35,648 bases of DNA from positions 1-35,648 of the forward strand of contig JANXER010000012.1 in the NCBI GenBank assembly GCA_025057955.1, written 5' to 3'. This stretch comes from Candidatus Methanomethylicaceae archaeon. Its GTDB lineage: Archaea; Thermoproteota; Methanomethylicia; Methanomethylicales; Methanomethylicaceae. The notes beneath the pieces were generated by a model. The model did not search any database and was not told the origin of the DNA. It saw nothing but the letters and a program-made list of their open reading frames with translations. Below are positions 7,717-15,887 of the stretch, piece by piece. Numbering within the stretch: the first letter of the stretch is position 1; each line of letters starts with the position of its first letter. A program made the translations under genes and the position numbers.

Positions 7717-8487
7717 GTGAATTTGAAAGAACTTATCGCTGATGTTGAAAAATTATTAAAAAGAGAGAGAAAGCTAATTGAAATTGAAAATCTTCCAGTA
7801 GTAATAATAGGGGATATTCATGGCGATTATCTATCGCTTGAAAGTATTCTAAATAATTTGAAAGATGAAATTATTGTATTCCTAGGAGATTATGCAGATA
7901 GAGGGCCATCACCAATTGAAGTTTATGAAAGAATTTTTGAGCTTAAACTTTCCCATCCAGAGAGAATATTTATTTTGAGAGGAAATCATGAGGCTCCAAA
8001 TCTTTTTCCATTTCATCCCCATGATTTGCCTTGGCATTTAAAATATAAATATGGAGATTCCTGGATAGAACTCTATCAATCGCTATTAAAAGTTTATAAT
8101 GAGATGCCAATAGCTGCAATTGTTAAAGATTTTGCCCTTTTACTACATGGTGGAATATCCCCAAATATAGATGTAAATAGCTTAAGAAACCCAAATATGG
8201 AAGTTTTGGAAATAGTTCTATGGAGCGATCCTTCTGATGAAGTTCGTGGATTTATACCATCCCATAGAGGAGCTGGTGTTATTTTTGGACCGGATGTCTC
8301 ACTAAGGATTTTAAATGAAATTGGTGTTAATTATTTAATTAGATCACATCAAGCAGTAAAATATGGATATAGATGGAATCACAATATGAAGGTTCTTACA
8401 ATATTCTCTTCAAAGAATGTATACAATCTAATAAGTGGAGCTTATGCAAGAATTATGTATGATGGAATAAAAATAATCACTTTTTAA
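7717..8487 (+). CDS. PPP-family serine/threonine protein phosphatase
   Basis: This 256-residue metallophosphatase has the full PPP signature: GDIHG (32-36), GDYADRG (57-63), GNHE (89-92), His144 in LLHGGISP, LWSDP (168-172), and His211 in IRSHQAVKYGYRW. These residues hold the two metal ions and phosphate. Archaeal PP1-type enzymes of this size dephosphorylate Ser/Thr (and sometimes Tyr) in the cytosol. It starts at GTG 7717, probably leaderless. Its stop overlaps that of the M48 gene on the other strand by four bases. Confidence 0.92.
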   Translation: MNLKELIADVEKLLKRERKLIEIENLPVVIIGDIHGDYLSLESILNNLKDEIIVFLGDYADRGPSPIEVYERIFELKLSHPERIFILRGNHEAPNLFPFHPHDLPWHLKYKYGDSWIELYQSLLKVYNEMPIAAIVKDFALLLHGGISPNIDVNSLRNPNMEVLEIVLWSDPSDEVRGFIPSHRGAGVIFGPDVSLRILNEIGVNYLIRSHQAVKYGYRWNHNMKVLTIFSSKNVYNLISGAYARIMYDGIKIITF

Positions 8488-9884
8488 AATTCTCTCAAGG
8501 AATTTATAAATCCCTTTATACAGCCCAATATTGCAAATATCATGGAATTCTTTATTTTTGAAATATCCAATTCCCTAAGAACTTTTATTCTATAATATAG
8601 TGGAGGATGAGGATCCCATTTTATCCAATCTCCAAAGTTCACTAATTCAAAGGATAAATTCTGATACTTTATTAAACCTATTTTTCTAAGAGAGGATGCT
8701 AATGCCTTTGGATTTTTAGTAATAATTGCTGCATCTAAATCAGCTCTCGCCTCTAGAAATTTTGCTACAAAAAAGAGCAAAGTGAAGGATATAAGTAAAT
8801 ATAGAATATCAAAAAATAGACCAAATCTAGAAATTATCGGCCAAACAATATAGACCCTTGTTAAATACTCAAAGGTAGCAAGGCTCATTAATACTAGAGG
8901 ATCTCTAGCTTTTACGTGACTTAGTTCATGTGCAATTACAGCTTCAACCTCTTCCTCATTCATGTATGCTATTAAACCACTTGTAATCATTATTGCAGAT
9001 CTATTAGGAGAGAAACCAGTAGCAGCAGCATTTGGAGGAATAATATTCACTAAGGTTATTCTAGGAATTTTTTTAAATTTAAATTTCGAAGCCAACCTCT
9101 CAACTATTTTATATATATTTAAAACTTTTATTTCAATGGACTCTGGCTTGCAATGAATTCCATACTTACTAAATGTAGATATAAACACCTCTGGGTTCAA
9201 CTCTCTTCCCAAGGCTAAAGTAGCATCATATATTTCCTTTTTTATCTCCTTTATTTTAGGATAACAAATTTTCAAAATTTCTTCGAACTCTTTAGCTCTC
9301 ATCTTTACCTCAGCAATATGTATTGTGGAATTATCTTCTGTAATATCAAATTCTCCTCTATAGCCAATGAGCTTATGTGCAAATATTAGAATTAGAAACT
9401 GTAAGGCCACGAGGATTAAAGGAGTCATCATTTCAAAAAATTGATATAAAATTATCCCAAATATTATGATGAGCATAAATAGGTATAGAAAGTTTCCAAA
9501 TACAATGGATCCTATTATTTTTTTAAACCTATTTTCCTCTCTCTTTGGAAAAATATCCATTTTTGGGGAAAAAACAAGAAAGAGGGATGAAGTCTCCCTA
9601 AAATAAGATCGTATCATATTTTCTATTTCCAAATCCAATATTCTATACTCTCTTTCATTAATTCTCTCTTCAGAATAGTAATAAATTTCAATTTTTTCAC
9701 TTGTTGCTTTTATTACTATGTCGAGAATTCGTCCACCCATAATTGAAATTCTATATTGTATCATTCCAATTCCTTCAATTATTGATCTATTAAGATAGTG
9801 AAGATTTGGATTTCTTTCCAAAATTCTAATCAAATAATCCAATAGTCCAGAGAGTTCCTCTGATGGAACCTTTATATCAAGCAA
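8484..9884 (-). CDS. M48 (HtpX-like) membrane metalloprotease with N-terminal extension
   Basis: This 466-residue protein carries the zinc motif HELSH at 319-323 and the third ligand Glu in FLEARADLDAA near 378. The substrate loop PPNAAATGFSPNRSAIMITSG, typical of HtpX, precedes it. Two membrane helices lie at about 127-170 and two more at about 340-375. Residues 1-120 form a soluble region I do not recognise, longer than in ordinary HtpX (about 290 residues). HtpX-type enzymes clear misfolded membrane proteins. The first possible start after an in-frame stop is TTG 9884, without a close ribosome site, so the N terminus is moderately certain. Confidence 0.85.
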   Translation of the reverse strand: MLDIKVPSEELSGLLDYLIRILERNPNLHYLNRSIIEGIGMIQYRISIMGGRILDIVIKATSEKIEIYYYSEERINEREYRILDLEIENMIRSYFRETSSLFLVFSPKMDIFPKREENRFKKIIGSIVFGNFLYLFMLIIIFGIILYQFFEMMTPLILVALQFLILIFAHKLIGYRGEFDITEDNSTIHIAEVKMRAKEFEEILKICYPKIKEIKKEIYDATLALGRELNPEVFISTFSKYGIHCKPESIEIKVLNIYKIVERLASKFKFKKIPRITLVNIIPPNAAATGFSPNRSAIMITSGLIAYMNEEEVEAVIAHELSHVKARDPLVLMSLATFEYLTRVYIVWPIISRFGLFFDILYLLISFTLLFFVAKFLEARADLDAAIITKNPKALASSLRKIGLIKYQNLSFELVNFGDWIKWDPHPPLYYRIKVLRELDISKIKNSMIFAILGCIKGFINSLREF

Positions 9885-9907
9885 TGCTCTATGCTACCCC
9901 CCACTCA

Positions 9908-9974
9908 AGTCCTCTATCAAATAAATGCTCCCCTAGTTTAATTTAAGAGGACATATTAAAAAATATAGAGGACT
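9908..9974. promoter_or_regulatory. GAGGAC boxes in the divergent M48/Lrp promoter region
   Basis: AGTCCTCTAT at 9908-9917 and ATAGAGGACT at 9965-9974 form a perfect 10-bp inverted pair. A third box, AGAGGACAT, begins at 9946, exactly 21 bp (two helical turns) before the AGAGGACT at 9967. Spaced sites on one face of the helix suit an Lrp-type octamer, and the gene downstream encodes one, so autoregulation is a reasonable guess. Confidence 0.5.
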
Positions 9975-10008
9975 ATAATAAATAATAAAATTATATTAAG
10001 TGATCTTC

Positions 10009-10431
10009 ATGAAGAACTTAGATGAAATTGATCTAAGAATATTATCTATATTGAAGGAAGACGGTAGAGCACCCTTCACAAAGATCGCAAGTGAGCTTGG
10101 ATTATCAGAGGCTGCTGTTAGAAAGAGGGTTGAGAAGCTTAAAGCGGAGGGCATCATAAAGAAATTTACTATAGATATAGATATAGGAGAAAGCGTACAA
10201 GCATTAATAATGATAAATGTTTCTCCATCCTATCCAAATCCTATTGTGGCTCAAGCAATAAAGAAAATAGAAGGTATTGAAAAGGTATTTGAAGTAGCAG
10301 GAGAGGTCGATGTAATAGCAATAGCTTCAGGAAAGAGTATACAAGAGATAAATAGACATATAGATGATATAAGACGAATAGAAGGAGTTGCTAAAACTAG
10401 TTCCATGATTGTACTTAGGTCATGGGTTTGA
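10009..10431 (+). CDS. lysM: Lrp/AsnC family regulator, LysM-like
   Basis: This protein of about 140 residues has the Lrp/AsnC layout: an N-terminal HTH (LDEIDLRILSILKEDGRAPF, TKIASELGLSEAAVRKRVEK) and a C-terminal RAM ligand-binding ferredoxin-like domain with IEGIEKVFEVAGEVDVIAIA. The ATG at 10009 is chosen because GTGATC lies just upstream; a GTG at 10000 is the alternative. It lies directly before lysX in the same direction. In Sulfolobus the Lrp-type LysM controls the lysWXJK genes in response to lysine, so the same role is likely. The symbol rests on this context, not on a specificity residue. Confidence 0.8.
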   Translation: MKNLDEIDLRILSILKEDGRAPFTKIASELGLSEAAVRKRVEKLKAEGIIKKFTIDIDIGESVQALIMINVSPSYPNPIVAQAIKKIEGIEKVFEVAGEVDVIAIASGKSIQEINRHIDDIRRIEGVAKTSSMIVLRSWV

Positions 10432-10458
10432 TTTTCGTACTTTTATATACGATAATAA

Positions 10459-10481
10459 ATAGAATAGAAAAAATATTCTAT
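10459..10481 (+). promoter_or_regulatory. upstream 23-bp palindrome of the lysX promoter
   Basis: ATAGAATA (10459-10466) and TATTCTAT (10474-10481) form a perfect inverted repeat with a 7-bp spacer. It has the same total length and the same outer bases (ATAGA...TCTAT) as the second palindrome, centred 37 bp downstream. Confidence 0.6.
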
Positions 10482-10487
10482 AGCGAA

Positions 10488-10498
10488 ATATTTAAATA
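10488..10498 (+). promoter_or_regulatory. TATA box of the lysXYZJK operon
   Basis: ATATTTAAATA gives a good archaeal TATA element between the two palindromes. The predicted start lies near 10520-10525, just before the lysX ATG at 10535. Confidence 0.6.
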
Positions 10499-10518
10499 GA
10501 TTCGAATAACGAATCTAT
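10496..10518 (+). promoter_or_regulatory. downstream 23-bp palindrome of the lysX promoter
   Basis: ATAGATTCG (10496-10504) and CGAATCTAT (10510-10518) form a perfect 9-bp inverted repeat with a 5-bp spacer, abutting the TATA box. A protein bound here would block transcription factors, so repression by the neighbouring Lrp-type protein is the likely mechanism. Confidence 0.65.
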
Positions 10519-10534
10519 CAAGGTTTGATTCAAA

Positions 10535-11386
10535 ATGGTGGGACTGGCTATACTTTATGATCATATGAGATGGGAGGAAAAAGCACTATATGAAGCTTGT
10601 AAAAAGCGCAATATTGATTTCTCATTAGTTAATGCTGAAAATCTTTCGCTTGATATAACATCTAGTGAAAAACCCAAGGAGCTTAAAGATGTGGTACTTC
10701 AGAGATGTGTAAGCTACTTCCGTGGTCTTCATTTGTCCGCTGTAATTGAAAGCTATGATATAAAAGTAATAAATAGCTTTAGAACTATGGAGATCTGTGG
10801 AAATAAAGTATTGAATTCTCTAATCTTCAAAAAGCATAATATTCCCACTCCTAGGACATATATTGCATTTACCACAGAGGCTGCTTTAGCTGCACTTGAA
10901 AAATTAGGATATCCTGCAATTTTAAAGCCAGTGATAGGAAGTTGGGGAAGATTAGTATCTCTATTGAAGGATAGAACTTCAGCAATTGTTGCTCTAGAAC
11001 ATAGAGAGATGATGTTTCCACTCTATCAAGTATACTATTTACAAGAAATGATTAAGAGGCCGCCCAGGGATTTGAGAGTTTTTGTCATAGGTGATGAAGT
11101 TCCTGTGGCAATTTATAGAATAAATGAGAATGATTGGAGAACTAATACTGCAAGAGGAGGACGTGTAGAGAGATGTCCAATTGATGAAGAAATAAGAGAG
11201 TTGGCATTAAGAGCTGCAGAAGCTGTTGGTGGAGGAGTTTTTGGAGTGGATATGATGGAAAGTGAAAATGGTTATGTAGTTCATGAAATTAATGCTACTG
11301 TTGAATTTAGAAATACTGTTCCAGCCACTGGAGTGGATATACCTGGAATGATTATTGACTATGCCATTAGGGAGGGGAAAAGATGA
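10535..11386 (+). CDS. lysX: LysX/ArgX: LysW-alpha-aminoadipate (or glutamate) ligase
   Basis: This 283-residue ATP-grasp ligase joins the amino group of alpha-aminoadipate (or glutamate) to the C-terminal Glu of the carrier LysW. The family fold shows in LAILYDHMRWEEKALYEA at the N terminus, the ATP lysines around YPAILKPVIGSWGRLVSLLK, YLQEMIKRPPRDLRVFVIGD, and the metal-binding end VVHEINATVEFRN. It is first in a run of five genes with start-stop overlaps; its own end overlaps lysY (ATGA). Crenarchaea often use one gene set for both lysine and arginine, with separate LysX and ArgX. Which substrate this copy takes is not settled by reading. Confidence 0.88.
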   Translation: MVGLAILYDHMRWEEKALYEACKKRNIDFSLVNAENLSLDITSSEKPKELKDVVLQRCVSYFRGLHLSAVIESYDIKVINSFRTMEICGNKVLNSLIFKKHNIPTPRTYIAFTTEAALAALEKLGYPAILKPVIGSWGRLVSLLKDRTSAIVALEHREMMFPLYQVYYLQEMIKRPPRDLRVFVIGDEVPVAIYRINENDWRTNTARGGRVERCPIDEEIRELALRAAEAVGGGVFGVDMMESENGYVVHEINATVEFRNTVPATGVDIPGMIIDYAIREGKR

Positions 11387-12438
11387 TATCCATTGGAATA
11401 ATAGGAGGCTCTGGTTATACTGGTGGGGAGATTTTAAGAATTCTATTAAATCATGAAAAAGTGGAAATTAAAGCTGTAACTTCAAGAGAATATGCTGGAG
11501 AGCCCATATTTAGAGCTCATCCACATTTGAGAAAAATAACCGATATGAAGTTTATAGAGCCTGATTTAGAAAAAATTGCATCATTATGTGATATAGTTTT
11601 TTTAGCAGTTCCTCATGGAACAGCAGCACCAATGGTAAAAAGATTGTTAGAAGCTGGAATTAGAGTTATAGATTTAAGCGCTGACTTTAGATTAAAGAAT
11701 AAAGAAGATTATGTAAAGTGGTATGGATGGGAACATCCTTGTCCCGAATTATTAGAATTAGCAGTATTTGGTCTACCAGAGTTCCATAGAGATGAAATAA
11801 GAAATGCTAAGCTTGTAGCAAATCCCGGCTGTATAGCAACTGCTAGCATACTTAGTATAACTCCAATAGTGAAGGCTGGCTTTGTAGAATATGATAGAAT
11901 TGTGCTTGATGCTAAAATAGGATCATCAGGTGCTGGAACCTCTGTTAGTGAGGCAACACATCATCCAGAGCATTCAAATTTAGTGAGAGCCTATAAGCCA
12001 GTAATGCATAGGCATACTCCTGAGATTGAACAAGAAGTTTCATTAAAATCAGGAAGCAAGATCACCGTGGCTCTCACACCTCATGCAATAGATATGGTGA
12101 GAGGAATTTTAGTTACAGGGCATATGTTTCTCAAAAAAGAAATCACTATGCAAGAGATTTGGAAGGTCTATAGAGAGATGTATCAAAATGAGCCCTTTGT
12201 GAGAATTGTAAGAGATCATAAAGGATTACATAGACTTCCCGATCCAATGAATGTCATAGGATCGAACTTCTGTGATGTTGGTTTTGAAATAGATGCTCAT
12301 GCTAATAGAATTGTAACCTTTGGAGCTCTTGATAATTTAATGAAAGGAGCTGCAGGACAAGCTGTTCAAAATCTTAATATAATGATAGGCGTTGATGAGA
12401 GGATGGGAATAGGACTTACAGGGGTTAGACCAGTATGA
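11383..12438 (+). CDS. lysY: LysY: LysW-aminoadipyl/glutamyl phosphate reductase
   Basis: This 351-residue NADPH-dependent reductase of the ArgC type turns the LysW-linked acyl phosphate into the semialdehyde. The nucleotide motif GIIGGSGYTGGEIL lies at residues 5-18 and the catalytic Cys150 in ANPGCIATAS. The downstream SSGAGTSVSE and AYKPVMHRHTPEIEQE regions are typical of the family. Its start overlaps lysX and its stop overlaps lysZ, both as ATGA. It should act after LysZ on the same carrier-bound intermediate. Confidence 0.9.
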   Translation: MISIGIIGGSGYTGGEILRILLNHEKVEIKAVTSREYAGEPIFRAHPHLRKITDMKFIEPDLEKIASLCDIVFLAVPHGTAAPMVKRLLEAGIRVIDLSADFRLKNKEDYVKWYGWEHPCPELLELAVFGLPEFHRDEIRNAKLVANPGCIATASILSITPIVKAGFVEYDRIVLDAKIGSSGAGTSVSEATHHPEHSNLVRAYKPVMHRHTPEIEQEVSLKSGSKITVALTPHAIDMVRGILVTGHMFLKKEITMQEIWKVYREMYQNEPFVRIVRDHKGLHRLPDPMNVIGSNFCDVGFEIDAHANRIVTFGALDNLMKGAAGQAVQNLNIMIGVDERMGIGLTGVRPV

Positions 12439-13244
12439 AAATTGTTCTAAAAATTGGAGGAGATTTGTTAAAAGGAGAAGAGCCAAATATCTCTTTAATA
12501 GAGGACATAAAGGAATTTTCAAAGAGAGGAGGATTAATAATAGTTCATGGCGGAGGAGATAGAGTTACAGAAATTGCTACTAAATTGGGAAAAGAGCAAA
12601 AGTTTGTTATTTCTCCTGAAGGATTCAAAAGTAGATATACTGATAGAGAAACAGTAGAAATCTATGCTATGGTAATGGCTGGAGAGATAAGTACTAAGAT
12701 TGTTGGAATGTTGCAATCCTTTGGAATAAATGCAATTGGATTATCTGGATTTGATGGAGGATTATTGAGAGCAAAAAGAAAGGAGAGAATTGTAATAGTA
12801 GATGAAAATGGTAGAAAGAGGGCAATTGATGGTGGTTATACTGGAAAAATAATATCAGTTAATGAAAAATTATTGGAGCTTATTATTACAAATGGCTATG
12901 TACCAGTGATATCTCCATTAGCAATGGGAGAAACTTTTGAGCCATTAAATGTTGATGGAGATAGAACTGCTGGTGCAATAGCTGGAGCAATAAAAGCAGA
13001 CTATTTGATATTTCTTACTGATGTGGAAGGTGTAATTATTGATAATAAAATTATTCCAAAAATAAGTTTAGAGGATTTAGAGGGAGCTCTAAGGAAAATA
13101 GGACCAGGGATGTCTACAAAGGTTCATGCTGCAGCGGAAGCCATAAGAGGTGGAGTGGGTAAAGCCATCATAACTTCAGGATTTATTGATAGACCAATAA
13201 CCAATGCCATAGAGGAAAGGAGCGGTACTATAATATGTCGATAG
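12435..13244 (+). CDS. lysZ: LysZ: LysW-aminoadipate/glutamate kinase
   Basis: This 269-residue amino acid kinase is related to N-acetylglutamate kinase and phosphorylates the side-chain carboxylate of the LysW-bound amino acid. Visible motifs are KIGGDLLKG at the start, IIVHGGGDRVTEIA, NAIGLSGFDGGLLRAKRK, and the ATP-site stretch YLIFLTDVEGVIIDNKIIPKIS followed by GPGMSTKVHAAAEA. The gene overlaps both neighbours (4 bp with lysY, 10 bp with lysJ), so stoichiometric translation is expected. Confidence 0.9.
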   Translation: MKIVLKIGGDLLKGEEPNISLIEDIKEFSKRGGLIIVHGGGDRVTEIATKLGKEQKFVISPEGFKSRYTDRETVEIYAMVMAGEISTKIVGMLQSFGINAIGLSGFDGGLLRAKRKERIVIVDENGRKRAIDGGYTGKIISVNEKLLELIITNGYVPVISPLAMGETFEPLNVDGDRTAGAIAGAIKADYLIFLTDVEGVIIDNKIIPKISLEDLEGALRKIGPGMSTKVHAAAEAIRGGVGKAIITSGFIDRPITNAIEERSGTIICR

Positions 13245-14416
13245 CAAAATTTGAGGATATTTTCCTAGCTAATACCTTCTGGAAGAGGCCCATAACATTA
13301 GTAAGAGGCTTTGGGGCAAAAGTTTGGGATTCTGAAGGAAAAGAGTATATAGATTGTGGCTGTGGTTATGGTGTAGCATTGCTTGGACATTGTCATCCTA
13401 AAATTGTTGATGCTATAAAAAAGCAATGTGAAAAATTGATAACATGTCATGGATCATTCTATAATGATATGAGAGAAGAATGTCTTGCAAGATTATATAA
13501 AATAAAGCCAAAGGGCACAGAGAGAGTGTTTCTATCCAATTCTGGAGCTGAGGCTATTGAGGCTGCAATTAAACTTGTTAGAAAATTTACTGGAAAGAAG
13601 AAAATAATTGCCATGGTGAATAGTTTTCATGGTAAAACCATTGGAGCACTTTCACTTACTTGGAATCCAAAATATCGAGAGCCCTTTTTGCCATTGCTTG
13701 AAGGAATAAAATTTGCAAGTTATGGAAATATAGAGAAATTGAAGAGTTTAATAGATGAAGAAGTAGGTGCAATATTTATTGAGCCAATACAAGGAGAAGG
13801 AGGAGTAAATATTCCTCCACCAGAATATTTGAAAGAGGTAAGAGAGCTTTGTGATAATAAAGGAATTTTATTTGTATTAGATGAAGTTCAATCTGGTTTT
13901 GGGAGAACGGGTAAAATTTGGGCTCATGAACATTTTGGCGTAAAGGCTGATATATTATGCGCTGGAAAAGCTTTAGGAGGAGGATTGCCTATAGGTGCAA
14001 CCTTTGCTCATGCTGATATAATGGATTCGCTCAAAAGAGGAGAACATTCCAATACCTTTGGTGGAAATCCCTTAGTATGTGCTAGTTGTGCAGCTGCTAT
14101 TGATGTTTTACTTGAGGATGGCTTAATAGAAAACGCCAAGATTATGGGAGATTTTCTAATGAATGAAATTTCGAAGATTGAAAGTAAAATAATAAGAGAG
14201 ATTAGAGGAATGGGATTAATGATTGGAATAGAGATGAGGTTTGAAGTAAAGGATATTATACTTGAAATGCTTAAAAGAGGAGTAATAGTTTTGGAAGCTG
14301 GAAGAAATGTAGTTAGATTACTTCCACCACTTGTAATTAAAAGGGATGAAGCTGAAAAAGTAATTTCAGCATTTGAAGAGGTTGTAAGAATACAAGAGAA
14401 GAATTTACTTGGTTGA
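13235..14416 (+). CDS. lysJ: LysJ: LysW-aminoadipate semialdehyde/ornithine aminotransferase
   Basis: This 393-residue class III PLP aminotransferase has the cofactor lysine Lys245 in LCAGKALGGGLP, DEVQSGFGRTG from residue 216, and the phosphate-binding SNSGAEA at 101-107. It adds the terminal amino group to the LysW-bound semialdehyde, giving LysW-lysine or LysW-ornithine. The start ATG at 13235 lies 10 bases inside lysZ. The lysZ-lysJ-lysK order, rather than plain argD, supports the LysW pathway reading. Confidence 0.9.
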   Translation: MSIAKFEDIFLANTFWKRPITLVRGFGAKVWDSEGKEYIDCGCGYGVALLGHCHPKIVDAIKKQCEKLITCHGSFYNDMREECLARLYKIKPKGTERVFLSNSGAEAIEAAIKLVRKFTGKKKIIAMVNSFHGKTIGALSLTWNPKYREPFLPLLEGIKFASYGNIEKLKSLIDEEVGAIFIEPIQGEGGVNIPPPEYLKEVRELCDNKGILFVLDEVQSGFGRTGKIWAHEHFGVKADILCAGKALGGGLPIGATFAHADIMDSLKRGEHSNTFGGNPLVCASCAAAIDVLLEDGLIENAKIMGDFLMNEISKIESKIIREIRGMGLMIGIEMRFEVKDIILEMLKRGVIVLEAGRNVVRLLPPLVIKRDEAEKVISAFEEVVRIQEKNLLG

Positions 14417-15510
14417 AAAGTATGGAATATCCATTGGAGCTTCTATTAAATTTATTGAAAATTTATAGTCCTAGTGGAAAAGAAGGAAAAATTTCAGAAT
14501 TTATTGCTTCAGAGCTTAATAGGCTTGGATTTAATGTTAAAGTGGATGAAGTAGGAAATGTTGAAGCTAGTTTGGGAACAGGAAGGCCACATGTACTACT
14601 CTGTGGGCATATGGATACTATTAAAGGCTTTATAAAGCCTAGAATTAGAGGGAGAGTCATTTTTGGTAGAGGAGCTGTGGATGCTAAAGCACCTCTTGCA
14701 GCACTAATATGTGGTGCTAAAAAATTTTCAGAAGTCAATGAAAAAGGTAAAATAACTATACTAGCTGTAGTGGATGAGGAAAAAAATAGCACAGGAATAA
14801 AGCATTTCCTAAATAGATGTAATGAAGAATACGATTATGCTATTTTTGGAGAGCCTAGTGGAGCTTATGGATTAACCATAGGATATAGAGGGAGATTACT
14901 TTTTAAGATTTCATGTATTACTGAATCTGGTCATGCTAGTGTTCCACAATTCTTTGAAAATGCCATATACTTAGCAAAGGATGTAATTAATGAGCTACAA
15001 ATGCTTGAACAAAGATGGGAGGGGCTTGAAAAGGAGAGATTTTGGACACCAAGCCTTTGTGTCACTAAGATAAGAGGAGGAGAATATCATAATACCGTAC
15101 CCTCTCATTGTAATATGATTATTGATGTCAGAGTGCCACCAATGATGCGAAATGATGTGGAAAGAGAAATCCTTTCAGCTTTAGAAAAATTTCTAAAAAC
15201 AGAAAAAGTATCCATTAGTTTATTGGATGAATGTGAACCCTTCTTAGTTCAAGAAAATTCCGAACTCATAGAAGCATTTGTTCAAGCTATAAGAGAAATA
15301 GCTGGAGTGGACTGTAAATTTCATAGAAAAACTGGAAGTGGAGATGTTAATGAGTTCATAAAAAAATTCAATATTCCATGCGTTGTATATGGTCCTGGAA
15401 ATTCAAAATTAAGCCATACTAAAAAGGAAAATATATCAATAAAGGAATATCTTGAAAGTATAGAAATTATAAAAAATGCTTTAATTAAACTCTTTCAAAA
15501 ATGGCATTAA
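14413..15510 (+). CDS. lysK: LysK: LysW-lysine/ornithine hydrolase
   Basis: This 365-residue M20-type metallopeptidase releases free lysine or ornithine from LysW. Metal ligands show as His66 and Asp68 in LLCGHMDTIKG, Asp90 in GRGAVDAKAP and the acidic pair in VVDEEKNSTG; a dimerisation domain sits in the middle and a late His in NSKLSHTKKE. TTG 14413 overlaps the lysJ stop (TTGA), like the ATGA joints earlier; ATG 14422 would remove three residues and is equally possible. It is the last gene of the operon. Confidence 0.88.
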   Translation: MKSMEYPLELLLNLLKIYSPSGKEGKISEFIASELNRLGFNVKVDEVGNVEASLGTGRPHVLLCGHMDTIKGFIKPRIRGRVIFGRGAVDAKAPLAALICGAKKFSEVNEKGKITILAVVDEEKNSTGIKHFLNRCNEEYDYAIFGEPSGAYGLTIGYRGRLLFKISCITESGHASVPQFFENAIYLAKDVINELQMLEQRWEGLEKERFWTPSLCVTKIRGGEYHNTVPSHCNMIIDVRVPPMMRNDVEREILSALEKFLKTEKVSISLLDECEPFLVQENSELIEAFVQAIREIAGVDCKFHRKTGSGDVNEFIKKFNIPCVVYGPGNSKLSHTKKENISIKEYLESIEIIKNALIKLFQKWH

Positions 15511-15512
15511 AA

Positions 15513-15875
15513 CTATTCAATCGGTATTGTGAAGGATCTTTCTCTCTTCGGAAGCTTTATCTCAAGTATACCACTTTTGAATCTAGCTTTAGCAGCCTCT
15601 GGATCAACTCTAGAAGGTAAATTCATTCTCTTAGTATATTTGAAGAATTTGATCTCTCTTTGAAAAGTCCCCCATTTTTCATAATGTATTACTCTTCTTA
15701 CTCTAGCTTCAATAGATACTGACTGTTCTGATACATTGATTTTAATGTCAGATTTATCCTCCACAAAGGGCATATCCACTCTAATAATTATTTCATCTTC
15801 ATCTTCATAGACTTCAGTCAATGGTTCAATGCAACCAGATTCATAATCCCACATAATTCTTCTAACCCAGAACAT
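15513..15875 (-). CDS. hsp20: small heat-shock protein (Hsp20)
   Basis: This 120-residue protein consists mainly of an alpha-crystallin domain: EDEDEIIIRVDMPFVEDKSD, strands through RRVIHYEKWGTFQREIKF, and the hallmark ARFKSGILEIKLPK near the end, followed by a short tail ending TIPIE with an I-x-I-like anchor. It acts as an ATP-independent holdase in the cytosol. The start ATG sits eight bases after GAGGTG, which itself overlaps the stop of the upstream PAC2 gene, so the two are co-transcribed. Confidence 0.9.
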   Translation of the reverse strand: MFWVRRIMWDYESGCIEPLTEVYEDEDEIIIRVDMPFVEDKSDIKINVSEQSVSIEARVRRVIHYEKWGTFQREIKFFKYTKRMNLPSRVDPEAAKARFKSGILEIKLPKRERSFTIPIE

Positions 15876-15887
15876 ATACAGAACACC

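Noticed and set aside
11383-15510. Plain acetylated arginine pathway (argC, argB, argD, argE)
   Set aside because: The presence of the ATP-grasp lysX as first gene and the M20 hydrolase last, next to an Lrp-type regulator, fits the LysW-carried pathway instead; argJ or argA is absent.
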